Shown here one piece after another: positions 12,132-22,652 of a stretch of 64,000 nucleotides of DNA. How positions within the stretch are numbered: position 1 is the stretch's first letter; each line of letters starts with the position of its first letter. The translations under genes were made by a program, and so were the position numbers. The notes below the pieces were generated by a model. It saw only the letters and a program-made list of their open reading frames with translations. It was not told where the DNA came from and made no database searches. This DNA comes from Linepithema humile (taxonomy: Eukaryota > Arthropoda > Insecta > Hymenoptera > Formicidae): positions 37,726,931-37,790,930 of the forward strand of contig NC_090128.1 of NCBI RefSeq assembly GCF_040581485.1. Direction: 5' to 3'.

Positions 12132-12599
12132 ATCGTAGGAGATCACATTATCGGCCCTGAATTTATAGAAGGAAATGTGAATGCACATTATTATTCACAA
12201 TTTCTTCTCCACCGACTCGACAAGCTTTTGGAAGATGTGCCACTAGCTAATAGGCTAGAAATGGTTTTCCAACAGGATGGACATCCCGCTCACACGTCTC
12301 TTGTAGCGAGAACAATTCTAAATAGAAAATTTCCGCGGAGATGGATCGGGCTTCATGGTCCTCAGGAGTGGCCACCACGGTCTCCAGATCTTACGCCCAT
12401 GGACTTTTTTGTGTGGGGATATTTAAAAAATAAAATCTATGAAACTTTGCCAGCAAATCAAAAAGATTTGCAAAATAAAATACGAAACACATGCGCAGAA
12501 ATCACTCCTGCCATATTAAATAGAGTGAGAGAAAATTTCATGCGCAGAATTATGTTATGTTTAGAAGAAGATGGTAATTTAATAGAACATTTATTATAA
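12132..12599 (+). pseudogene. Transposase carboxyl half, inverted second copy
   Basis: An open frame from IVGDHIIGPEFIEGN to the stop at 12597-12599, about 155 codons. It retains FQQDGHPAH and PPRSPDLTPMDFFVWGYLK; 36 residues lie between the second Asp and the Asp of SPDLTP. It lacks the helix-turn-helix region and first catalytic Asp, so it cannot act alone. It is the undamaged counterpart of the minus-strand copy at 10975-11334. Confidence 0.82.
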
Positions 12600-12799
12600 G
12601 CATTTAAATAAAAAAATTATTTAATTTATTAATCTTTAATTGTTAATTATTAATAACCCTATTATTAATAACTTTTATTATTTATTTATTTATTAAAAAA
12701 ATATTATTTATATTTATTTTGTAAATTGTGTTATTTGTTTAATAATCGTTAAATGTTTACTAATTTTATTATTATGTCGTTATTAATATTTCTATTATT

Positions 12800-12900
12800 A
12801 AACAACTCTTATTATATATATATATTTTATTATATTATATATAATTAATAAATTATTATATATAATTGTATATATATTTTATTATATATATATTATTGAA
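12800..12900. repeat. AT-only low-complexity tract
   Basis: Repeated TATATAT / TTATTATATA sequence in the right arm of the composite transposon. The left arm has a much shorter version, so this tract explains most of the arm length difference. Confidence 0.7.
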
Positions 12901-13585
12901 TCTTACACTATACCAGAATGATATAACTCAAATTTCTTTTGCCTTATTTTCCGCCGGACTTGCGATCTAACCTTATTCTGTACGGCCGGTAAAGCATGCC
13001 CCTGCCGATAAATAAATAGGCAACCCGACTTACTGATCTGTATGTTGCGGAAACACCCTGTACAAATCGTACCACTTGCATCATGACCAGTATACGGACA
13101 TCTCAAATAAAAAAACCTAACTTAATTCAATATGACTATCAGTGAGTATATCAATGTTTCTGGGGTCGTTGAATTCGAATCTGTGGTCAAAATAAAAAAG
13201 TTCAAAATGGCGGATCCAAGATGGCGGGCAATTTTTTAAAAATTAATCGGATTTGCCTGAAACTTGTTACTCGAGGGTTTTTGGAGTCGCTGAATCCGAT
13301 TATGATATTAAAATGTGAAAATTAGAATATCTAGTTGGTCAGACATATTAGTTCCCCCATTCTAAATTTTGGAAAATTTATCGGAATTTGTCATAACTTT
13401 TTCATTTTGACCAAAAACTTGGTATACTCACTGATAGTCATATTGAATTAAGTTAGGTTTTTTTATTTGAGATGTTCGTATACCGATCATGATGCAAGTG
13501 GTACGATTTGTATATTGCCCATATACGGTAGAGGAGGTAAAAAGTGTTTTTAGGAAAAATGAAAACATACGTGTTCACTATTTTT

Positions 13586-15301
13586 TCATGCTTTATAAGT
13601 GTGCAAAGTTTTATTCCGATTGATGAGTGACAGTTGGGTAGCTTTACTTGTAAGAAGATTTAAATACGCCATTGCCGTTTTAACGACCTAAAATGTGAGA
13701 AATTCTTATAAAATACTTTTTTCCAATTCTTTATTAACATATTGTCTCTTACGTTGCCAAATGTTCTAAAGAAAAAATTAATAAATTTTTTTCCTCTAAT
13801 TTTTGTCGGAGAATTCGACATGATTAAAATCAACGCTTGCGTTTTTGCATCCGGAAGACGATACCATCTTAAAGTGCACGCTTTTAATGCTACTTCCTCT
13901 CCCTTAATTAACAAATTACATGTATGAAATTGAAGATGCACATCTCCAACATTAATAAATAAAAACTAATTATTTATTGCAACAATGATTGTAACAATTA
14001 GATATACGTACTTTTGTCGAAAGTTGCTCGCCGATGAAGCAAAAGATAAATATGTTGAAACTAATCGATGTAAGGCCGATGATATACGAACATATGGCCA
14101 CGGTATTCTTGTCTTCCCATTCCTGTAAATTCAATGATTATTTCAATTTTTATGTAGAAATATTAAAAATTGTTCACATTTTATTAAACATTGTTTCGCA
14201 CTTTAAAATTAAATTATTTTTGCGTACCAAAATAATAAAATATCCGAGGAGACATACAATTATAGTGCATCCTACAACTTCTAGCTGACTTGTATATTGT
14301 ATTGTATTTTGTACTAATTGCAAGAAACTATAAAGCACAATGTAAAAAAGATGTAAATTTTAGTGTAAAAATATACAATTAGCCGCAATAAAGGTATTAA
14401 TTAGAACGCAACATTTAATTTTTACATACATTTTAATATAACAAACCAATTAAAATATATCGAATCAGGTATCAATATCAAAATGATCGAACCAAGAGAG
14501 ACGCTTGTGACAATCGACTTACTTTCGCGTTTTAATTTGATGCTTTACAATAATAGCCAATTTGTCATTTATGTTTTTCAGCTCAGACTCGTTCACCAAA
14601 TTGTTCATTAGCGTCATCAATATTTCTAGTTGTGCGCAAATGTGTATCACGCAAAGACTCGCGAGACCGCACACCGCCGTTGTAATCGTGCATTTGACAA
14701 ATCCCGAGAAAAATTGCATAAGAAATTTGATTTTACAGGCGGAACTGAGCTGCACGTCAAATAGAATAAAATGAGTCGGACACGGCAAGTGCCTAATCGT
14801 AAAATTCTGATCAGTCACGATCTTCCCTCGAGACAACGGTATGATCGTTCGAAAGGACACCCCGGTGGAATACATGAATATACCGCATATTACGAGTAAA
14901 CGTCTGCCTGTTCTGGTCTTGTCGATCATTACATCGCGATCACTCGAGTTGGCGACGTTTCGCCAATCCTCCTCCACTCGCACGAGACAATTTCTCACTT
15001 GGTTCCTGCCGAACAGCAATTGGCCGTATTTGATCATCGTCACCAAGGTGAACATCACAGTGGCTGTAACTTTGAGTCTCGCGCGGATCTCTTTTTGGAT
15101 AATAGTCATGTAAAGAATTGCTGGTATTAATTCGCAGGTGAGAAGAATGTAAGAGACAAAGATTATGAAAATTCTCTTGAGCGTCTCCGGAAACCAGGAT
15201 TTCGTTCGCGCGTACGGCCAGACGCGTAGTAGACAAAAAACAAAGCAACTTAACTCGAAAGCGTAATTTATGTCGCGTTCGTAATTTTTATTAGTAAACA
15301 T
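13586..15301 (-). CDS. Odorant receptor OR4 with transposon-derived carboxyl tail (413 aa)
   Basis: Exons: 14523-15301, 14228-14327, 14012-14122, 13753-13902, 13586-13687. The start is the ATG at 15301 (MFTNKNYERDINYAFEL), aligned with other family starts; the frame is open for 33 codons upstream. Exon 4 is 150 rather than 156 nt (two residues shorter near IRGKKF). The last exon begins VVKTAMAYLNLL as expected but after 12 residues runs into the outer transposon's right terminal repeat, which adds a 21-residue tail ending HTYKA and supplies the TGA at 13586. The frame is open throughout, so a chimeric protein is possible. Whether it traffics or gates normally is unknown. Without the insertion it would be 397 residues. 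Confidence 0.88.
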
Positions 15302-15396
15302 CTTGCGATGTTGATTTAATCGATGCAGTTGGTGAAAGGATGCCTGCTCATTCGCCACTGATCGCAGTTGATTTGGTGACCGATGCAAGAAAACTC

Positions 15397-15415
15397 GCAT
15401 GCGCTTGCGTATAAG
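15397..15415 (-). promoter_or_regulatory. GC-rich OR upstream motif, OR4
   Basis: GCATGCGCTTGCGTATAAG, 96-114 bp upstream of the OR4 start. Flanking sequence is unlike that of OR1-OR3, yet the GCGCTTGCG core is kept. Confidence 0.45.
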
Positions 15416-15419
15416 AAAA

Positions 15420-15882
15420 ATCGTAAAGCCACGTCGAGCAAATTGCTAACATTGCGTGTATAGAAACTTTGAAAAGAATATAAGTGCAGGCCTATTTTTA
15501 TTTTGCTACATTGTGCGGAGAAAAAGATTTTTCCCTGTCAAAAACTGCGGAAGGGTTAATGTACTAGAAAGAAAGTTTATCGTAATAGTGATGTAAGACA
15601 GAGATTTAAATTTTATGACTTTTTTTCTAAAAAAATATAAAAGGTATAATATATATAAAATATTTTATTCTATTTGTATATCATAAATTAATCTGTGAAA
15701 AATTTAAGATAATACTAACTATAATTATAATAATATTATATTTATTCTTTGAATGCTTAATTACCTTCTAATTATTATTATTTATTCGTATCAATAATAA
15801 ATTTTCTAATATATTAAAATACATATATATACATTGCTTTAAAAAAAGTGTATTGTTGGAGTTTTTTAACTTCTTTTACTAT
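15420..15882. other. Intergenic, OR5 to OR4
   Basis: AT-rich with poly-A/T runs and no gene seen. It includes the OR5 3' flank. Confidence 0.55.
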
Positions 15883-16701
15883 TTATTCAGTTAGTTGTCG
15901 AAGTATATTTAAATAGATTACAGCAGATTTAATTACCTGAAATAATTTTTGTAAATCTTCAAAATCTTTAGACATTTATATCAACCTATTATTTTTAGTT
16001 GAAGATTTGTTTCAAATAATCCATTTACAAATAACTCTACATCTTACATCACCAAATGTTCTGAAAGACAGCTCCATGAATTTTCCAGCGGTAAGTCGTG
16101 GCGAAACGTTTGAAGCAACTATCACTAATATCATATCTCGCGCCGTATTTATTGGAAGACGATACCAATCGAGTGTGCAAGAAGTCCAGCATATTTCTTC
16201 TGCCTATTGTAAATAATTGTGAGTGCTTTATACGTAAAAAGTAGCATTCCCCTTTTTGCTTTAAAAATTAGTAAAAATATTTTGCAAAAATTATATTTAA
16301 AATTAAAAAATTCGAGATATTATTAAAGTTTTAGAGACACACATTTATGTAAATAAAATACATATATACTGTGTGTATAAAAATAAATTTTTTAAATACT
16401 ATTTTATTGTGCTTTACGTTTAAAAAAATCGTATTTTATCGATCTTACTATATCGAGGGTTTCATAACAGAAGGGCGTATTCCCAATTAAGTAATTAATA
16501 TCCCAATTTTTAGGAATTAATATTTTGCAAATCTAGAAATATGCTTGTATTCTTAACTCTTTTTCTTCGTATCTAAAACGTATGTAAATTGCATTTCTAT
16601 GTGTAAAATTTGAATTTTAAAACGGTTTTTCTCGTCTCTGTAAGCTTCGATTTCGAGTTTTTGTCCCTATGTGATAAAACCCTCGATATATTTAAAACAT
16701 A

Positions 16702-16755
<54 letters not shown>

Positions 16756-18100
16756 AACAAAATTTTACCTGCGTTGTTATATATTCTCCCATGTAACATA
16801 AGATAAAAATATTAATAAAAACAGCTATAAGAGATTCTACATAAGTAAGAATGGCTACTGCGTTATTATCCTCCCATTCCTGAGAACAAAATTAATTTGT
16901 TTTTACAATTTACAATGTATTTGTCAAAAGCTCTTGAACAAAACAAATTTATTTTTCGTACCATTATTATACAATATCCTACAAGACATATGATTATAGT
17001 GCAACCCACTATTTCGACTAAGTTACTATAGCGTAAAGTATTCTCCACTAGTTGCAAGAAACTAAAATGTACAAACAAACACAATTTATCAGTAAAAATT
17101 GAGAAAAAATATAATCATTTAATATCAAGTTATAAATTAAGAAATGTATGCGTACGCGCGCGTGCGTGTGTGTGTTTTCTAATATTATTAATGAAACAAT
17201 AACATATAATATTAAATTGTAATTAAAAAATTATGGATATTTATGTAGAAATTTTAAATCTTTAATTTCACGTAACATTCGTGAAAAATAAAATGTCTTA
17301 AAATGTAGAACTCACTTTCGTATTCTTATCTGATGTTCAACTATGATAGCCAATTTTGCAGTGGTATTTTTTTTATCCAATTCACTCTCTTCAACAAAAA
17401 TCTCCATCAAGCGCATTAAAATCTGCATCTGGGCGCACGCGTGCATCACAAAAAGCGCGGCGAGACTGCAAGTTGTCACCGTGATCGTGTACATGACGAA
17501 GCCGCAAAGGGCCTGCAGGAGAAATACGATTTCGTAAGCGGGACTATTCTGCGGATTAAAGAAAACGTAATAACCGGGACAGGACAGCGGTCGAATCGTG
17601 ATGTTCTGATCGGTGACGATACTTCCTTGCGACAGCGGCATTATCATATTGTAACAGAGTCCTCCACCGTACATGAACGTGCAGCACAAGATGAACAATC
17701 GTCTTGCGGTGTTGGCCTTGTCCAGCATCATTTCTCGCGCACCATCAGTAATTATTATTTCCCAATCTTCCTTAATGTGTCGCAGACAGCTCCTGATGTC
17801 GCACTCGTGACTAATCAAATTACTGTATTTGGCAATCATCATGATTGAGTATAAAACTGGCGGCACCATTTTTATTTTTTCGCGTGTCTCATTATCGACA
17901 AACACGTAATAAAGAACACCCGGTACGATATCGCATTGGAGAAAAAAGTAGCAACTGATCATGACAGTAATATTTACAATTTTCTCAATTGTGTTCGGCC
18001 GTCTGTCAATCGATGGCCAGATACCAAGCATGCAAAGTACAACGTAATTTTGTTGAACAGCATATTTTACATCTGCCTGATGATGTTTATTAAGAAGCAT
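15883..18100 (-). CDS. Odorant receptor OR5 (complete, 401 aa)
   Basis: Exons: 17316-18100, 16962-17061, 16769-16879, 16048-16203, 15883-15936. ATG at 18100 (MLLNKHHQADVKYAVQ). Exon 4 reads DWYRLPINTARDMILVIVAS and the LTAGKFMELSFRTFGD block; the last exon is VIKSAVIYLNILRQLTE then stop. Same five-exon plan as OR2 and OR3 but clearly diverged from them. Intron 3 (between exons 3 and 4) contains a (TA)n tract. No inactivating change found. Confidence 0.92.
16708..16747. repeat. (TA)n microsatellite in OR5 intron 3
   Basis: About 40 bases of uninterrupted TA repeats followed by a short (TG)n. Confidence 0.9.
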
Positions 18101-18334
18101 ACTGGTTTAATATTTTTTATCATTAACAACCAAAACGACGGTTCTTTGTTATTTGAACAATTGAAACAATATTGATACAGATTGATAGTAGAACAAAATC
18201 GACGTAAGAAAAAATGGAACTGAAATTCTTAGTTGACCGTTGAAGTCAAAGTAAAAGATTTGTTAGATTTGCATGTAATTTAATTTTGCCAGCGGTAACT
18301 TGATTTGTGCATACAAAGTATGGCTCTTAGCGAA

Positions 18335-18356
18335 CTTGCGCTTGCGTGCTTTAAAA
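18335..18356 (-). promoter_or_regulatory. GC-rich OR upstream motif, OR5
   Basis: TTGCGCTTGCGTGCTTTAAA lies in this span, about 235-255 bp upstream of the OR5 start, further than in the other genes. A leader intron or a misplaced start could explain the distance. Confidence 0.4.
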
Positions 18357-18854
18357 ATTAAGAAGTTACATGGAAGAGGCAAGATAATCGTTGAAGAAAG
18401 TTTCACGGATGATCTTGCACGCGACACGAGTTTTCTACAGACATATGTGTAGTAGTAGACTGCGCATGGAAACTTTGACTTTGTAACTTGAACTACGAGA
18501 GTTGTTTCAGCATTTATTTTTCAAGAGAAGAAAGACATTTTGCTTTGGCTTTATCGAGCAACATTGTAATATATTCGTTTTTATTGATGAGAATTTTTAC
18601 TTATCTTTATCAATAAAATCATTATTTTCATCATAACGCTTTGATTTGAAATATTACTCTCTATTTCTTATTTATATTTTACAGGTTTTACTTTTTTTTA
18701 TAATAGACATTTTCTAAAGGAAAATAATTTATTTAATTATTATTAAGTGCTATTCTAACACGTGTACTATCTGCCAAAGCAGTTATAATAATTTTTTATC
18801 GTAGATGCTAGGCATAACAGCAATTTTCAAAATATCGTCTTATCACGCCGTATC
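18357..18854. other. Intergenic, OR6 to OR5
   Basis: AT-rich with no gene seen. Confidence 0.55.
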
Positions 18855-20715
18855 TCAGGCTTTCATATCATTTCGTGAGTAAAATTCATGGAACAAATTG
18901 AAATACGCCAGTGACGTCTTTAAGATCTACAGCATAATATTCCGTTTTCAAACATTGGAAATATTAAATATTTTTAGATACACAATTTATTCGGACAGTT
19001 TACAAAGACTTATATAAGAATTTGCTGACACAATCACATCGATTAACTCCAATCTCTTATTATTGTAATTGTATAAAACTCGAAACTGTGAAACAGTCTT
19101 ATATATTGCATTTACAGCACAAAGCAATATTACTCACGTCAGAGAATGTGGCTAGGGTCATCGACAGCAGTTTTCCGGCGGTGAGCGTCGCAGGATACCG
19201 GGACATTGCAATCGGCATAATTAGTTCAATGGCTTTTTTAGGAGGCATTCGATACCATTCCATTGCATAGCATGCGGTTCCCACGTTCTGGCAGCATTCT
19301 TTGAGCAAATCACCGATGTAGCAGAACATAAATATGTTAAAAATAATTGACACAAGGCCGAAGACATACATAAAGATCTGTACAAACGATTCGTTATTGT
19401 TTAAATCCTGAAAAGCGGAAAAGATTAATATTCGTTGCGATTGACAATGCTGATGTTCGATTTAAAAATCGAGATGTCAATGCAACAATCTCCTAAAATC
19501 ACTTGAAATGTCTAAAGAAGATATCTAACGTACTATTATGATGTAGGAGCCAAGGAGACATATGTTGCACGAGGCGTTTATGAATTCCACGAGGCATATT
19601 TCGGTAAATAAGCCACTTACATTAGAAACCAATCTAGAAAATTTCAGAACGCGTAAAAAATTTAATGTGCGTATATAAAATATACTATAATATCTATAAC
19701 AATTGCGATGCAGTGACAGAATATAATGGTTTTAGCGATGATGTTATTTGACTTACTTCAGTAAACGCAAATGTCGAGTTACCGCGGTAGCGATTCGGCT
19801 GTCGATTGGACCATTATTGTGCTCGCCACCATCAACGGTTTCTTCAAAAATTGACACTAACACGTCACACTGACCGCATACATGCATGACGAAATTGGCG
19901 ATCAAACTACAAATACCGCAGAATGTGCTGTAGGCTGTATAGCCGCAGAGAAATTGTAAAAAGTACGCAATTTCATATACAGGACTAGCCTATGCAATGA
20001 TAAATTAATTTATATAAAAAACATAATAGCTATTAATTAAAACATTAATGAAATATATTATTTGTGAACAGAAAATGACTGATCAGGATTAACTCCAACT
20101 CATCCCCGATTGAGTTGGAAGCTTTACCTGACAATCGCACACAATCAGCTCGCAGGGTGACGGATGCAATCTTACAGTCATGTTATCTTCATCAATCGTG
20201 TTCAATGAAACTATAGGCAGAGTGTAATACAGCGCACCACAGCTGAACATAAAAGCTACGGAAAAAGTGCCGAATGTGCGGCCCATTCGAGCATTTTCCA
20301 GCATGATTTCTCGATCCTTAGGAATTATGACGCACTGCCAGTCATCAGCTACGTGATCGATGCAGGACCTCAGCTGCTCCTGATGCCACACCAGCAGAAT
20401 ATATCTCGCAAAGACCGTCATTGTAAAGAATAAGGGGCACAAACGGAGAATCAGGAAGACGCTCCACTTCTCTTTCATAGTATCGGCAATCCACGGCGCG
20501 ATGGTGAAAGTGAAGAGAAACAATGCGATTATCATCGATACTTTGTGCGTGATAATCTTGAATCTCGAGGTCTCATCATTAGCCAATGGCCAAGCACCGA
20601 TTGGCTTCAATAAACGAACGCTTATCTGAACGGCATAATAAAAGTCCGAGGCGTGTGATTTATTTTGTTCCGCTACGTCGACAACGAACGCACTTTTCTG
20701 CTTTCTTTCGACCAT
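18855..20715 (-). CDS. Odorant receptor OR6, different subgroup
   Basis: Exons: 20128-20715, 19757-19989, 19534-19633, 19138-19407, 18855-18926 (588, 233, 100, 270 and 72 nt; 421 codons including stop). The start is the ATG at 20715 (MVERKQKSAF); the frame extends upstream without an ATG. Relative to the other ORs, exon 1 is split after CDCQ and the usual exons 3 and 4 are fused into one 270-nt exon holding FCYIGDLLKE and WYRMPPKKAIELIMPIAMS with LTAGKLLSMTL. The last exon, LKTSLAYFNLFHEF, is longer than in the other subgroups. The 100-nt exon keeps the ancestral size and phase. Intact by inspection. Confidence 0.87.
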
Positions 20716-21263
20716 GTCTGGTAGATGTAACACCGGTGACAATTCAATCTTCACTAGCGATCAAAAAGATCAGAATAACGCAGATTTCTATTACGAAGCA
20801 TGCGCGGCCTGATCGATAAGCTCTCCGTTCTTTGTGAACAAAAGTCGAGACTTTCATGACTCGCAATTTGCATTTTCTAATACATTCGGTTCAACTTATG
20901 GGAAAAATAGCAGATGAGATTTGAATAAATCAAAAAGATAAGAAGATGACAATGCTGTCGTCATGACATGATATCGGCGGAAACTTATCAAAGGATAATC
21001 GTAAAGTTATATGTAACTCTGATATTTTCTAATTTTTTTCTTGCAAAAACTCTGAAGCATGTTGAATGTAAAAGTTTTTTTACAGCTCTGTATGTTTCGT
21101 TACTTTCATATACTTCAATCTTATATGTTTGTAAGCTATATATATTATATATTACTTAGCAGGACGCATACACTTCTAAAAATATTAATAATTTTTACGC
21201 GATATCTTATTCTATTCTGTTCAATTATTATACTTTGCCAAGAATTTTTTTACCGTTGTATAT
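20716..21263. other. Intergenic, OR7 to OR6
   Basis: About 550 bases. A GC-rich patch, GAAGCATGCGCGG near 20796-20808, is a weaker match to the OR upstream motif (about 80-95 bp from the start). The rest is AT-rich with only short open frames. Confidence 0.45.
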
Positions 21264-22087
21264 TTACATAAAATCCCGCGAAGAAATTTCGCGAAGCAAA
21301 TTTAAATATGCCATTGATGTTTTTAAAATCTAAAATATATTAGTATTTATTAATGTTCGAACTTTGGATCATTATTAATAAAAAAATACTGATAATAAAA
21401 TAATGCATTAGAAACACATGTATTGTAAAGTTGATGTAAATATTAGCATACTTACGTTAGAAAAACTATCCATAGTCATCGTCAGCATTTTTCCGGCAGT
21501 AAGTTCAACAGAATAAGCCGATTGAATTGACCTGAATATCCAAAAAAATCAACTCGCTGGGACTTGGAAACGATCTAATCGTCACATTGTTTTCGTCAAC
21601 GGCAAATGGCAGCACTAGTGGCATCAAGGTGTAAGGTAAGCCGCCGCTGAACATGAATACCACTGATATTATGCCAAAAAAGCGTCCTGATTTGGCGTTT
21701 CCTCGCATGATCTTGCGATCTTCGATCTTCGACACGTTACACCAGTCTTCAGCAATGCGATCAATGCACAATTTAATCTCATCTCGATGAAAGAGCAGCA
21801 AAAGGTATCTCATAAAAATCGTAATTGTAAATATTAACGGACACGCGGTTCTTAAAAACTCGTAAAAGCTTATTTTTGCGGTGATTATACATATGGTCTC
21901 CGGGACGATCGTGAACAGTTGAATAAACGTGGTTACCAATAAGCCATGCACGATAGTTTCCTGCCTAGTAGCATTGCTGTTGCAATGGCCAGGCACCGAT
22001 CAGTTTCAATAGCCAAAGACTGACCTGTGCAGCATAGTAAAAATCTACAAGCTGCTTATCATCCTGCACAGAATTTGACTCGACCAT
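21264..22087 (-). pseudogene. Odorant receptor OR7, pseudogene of the OR6 subgroup
   Basis: Starts at the ATG at 22087 (MVESNSVQDDKQ) and follows OR6 (FYYAAQVSLWLLKLIGAWPL), then loses frame near 21975-21990; the next frame continues as TRQETIVHGLLVTTF to ELIFLDIQ at about 21530. Directly after this, the sequence jumps to the end of the fused exon 3/4 (VELTAGKMLTMTMDSFSN, about 21454-21515) in another frame. The equivalents of OR6 exons 2 and 3 and most of exon 4 are missing. The last exon (21264-21329, LKTSMAYLNLLREISSRDFM then stop) is intact. The frameshift and the internal deletion both prevent a full receptor. Confidence 0.88.
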
Positions 22088-22165
22088 AATTACAGCGATT
22101 GTTTGCGTTGGATGATATCTTAATGGCAACTCGACGGTGACTGACAGTGTGGCTGATGGGCACAA

Positions 22166-22652
22166 AGTTGATGGTAAACATGTGCAAAATGCATTTAACT
22201 ATTTTCTGAACATAATGATTAAAACAATTATTTGTAACTTGAACTTTATAGAATGTTACGATGAGGTTGAGAGAAAAGTACAGCTGTAGACACAGAGCGA
22301 GGGGATACTAATGATACGTCGAGAAAAACTTGAAAACATAGGGAATGCACCCTTGCGCGGTTGCAAAATTGAACGACGACTGGGGCTTCGCAGTTTGACC
22401 GCGTCTTTTTCTGCGAAAAAGGAAGATCGTACCTGATTTTTTATACATATCATGATACTAACTGTTATTCTAACAGTAATAATATGTTAGTAACACGATT
22501 TTATATTATATATTTAATTTATAAATGTTGTTCATAGCTAAATAATAAATTTGAGTAAGATGACAAGTGTTATATTTGTGGTTGTGGGTAAAGGTAAGAA
22601 ATTAATATGTTTTGAGCGAAATATTCAGTATTTCAATAGATAATCTTAAAAA
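22166..22652. other. Intergenic, OR8 to OR7
   Basis: No gene recognised. A minus-strand open frame of 65 codons (22256-22453) has no family resemblance and is judged chance. Confidence 0.45.

Larger units (their letters stand above)
10551..13060. mobile_element. Composite Tc1/mariner-type transposon with long inverted arms
   Basis: 2510 bp, ends CAGGGTG...CACCCTG, flanked by TA (10549-10550 and 13061-13062). The two arms, 10551-11334 and 12132-13060, are inverted copies of each other. Both contain the catalytic carboxyl half of the transposase plus the same terminal sequence, and differ mainly by AT-rich indels. The unique centre (11335-12131) holds the transposase amino half. It is inserted in the left terminal repeat of the outer element; the intact right repeat shows the unoccupied site at a single TA. 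Confidence 0.88.
10411..13650. mobile_element. Outer inverted-repeat element (728 bp before it was itself invaded)
   Basis: Terminal inverted repeats of about 228 bp: the left arm is 10411-10550 plus 13063-13150, split by the inner element, and the right arm is 13423-13650. Ends are CAAGTAAAGC...GCTTTACTTG. Three-base TAA duplications flank it (10408-10410 and 13651-13653). The interior (about 13151-13422) has no open frame and includes ATGGCGGATCCAAGATGGCG. It is non-autonomous. A TWA-type three-base duplication is typical of PIF/Harbinger elements, but the termini alone do not settle the superfamily. It sits inside the last exon of OR4. Confidence 0.85.
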
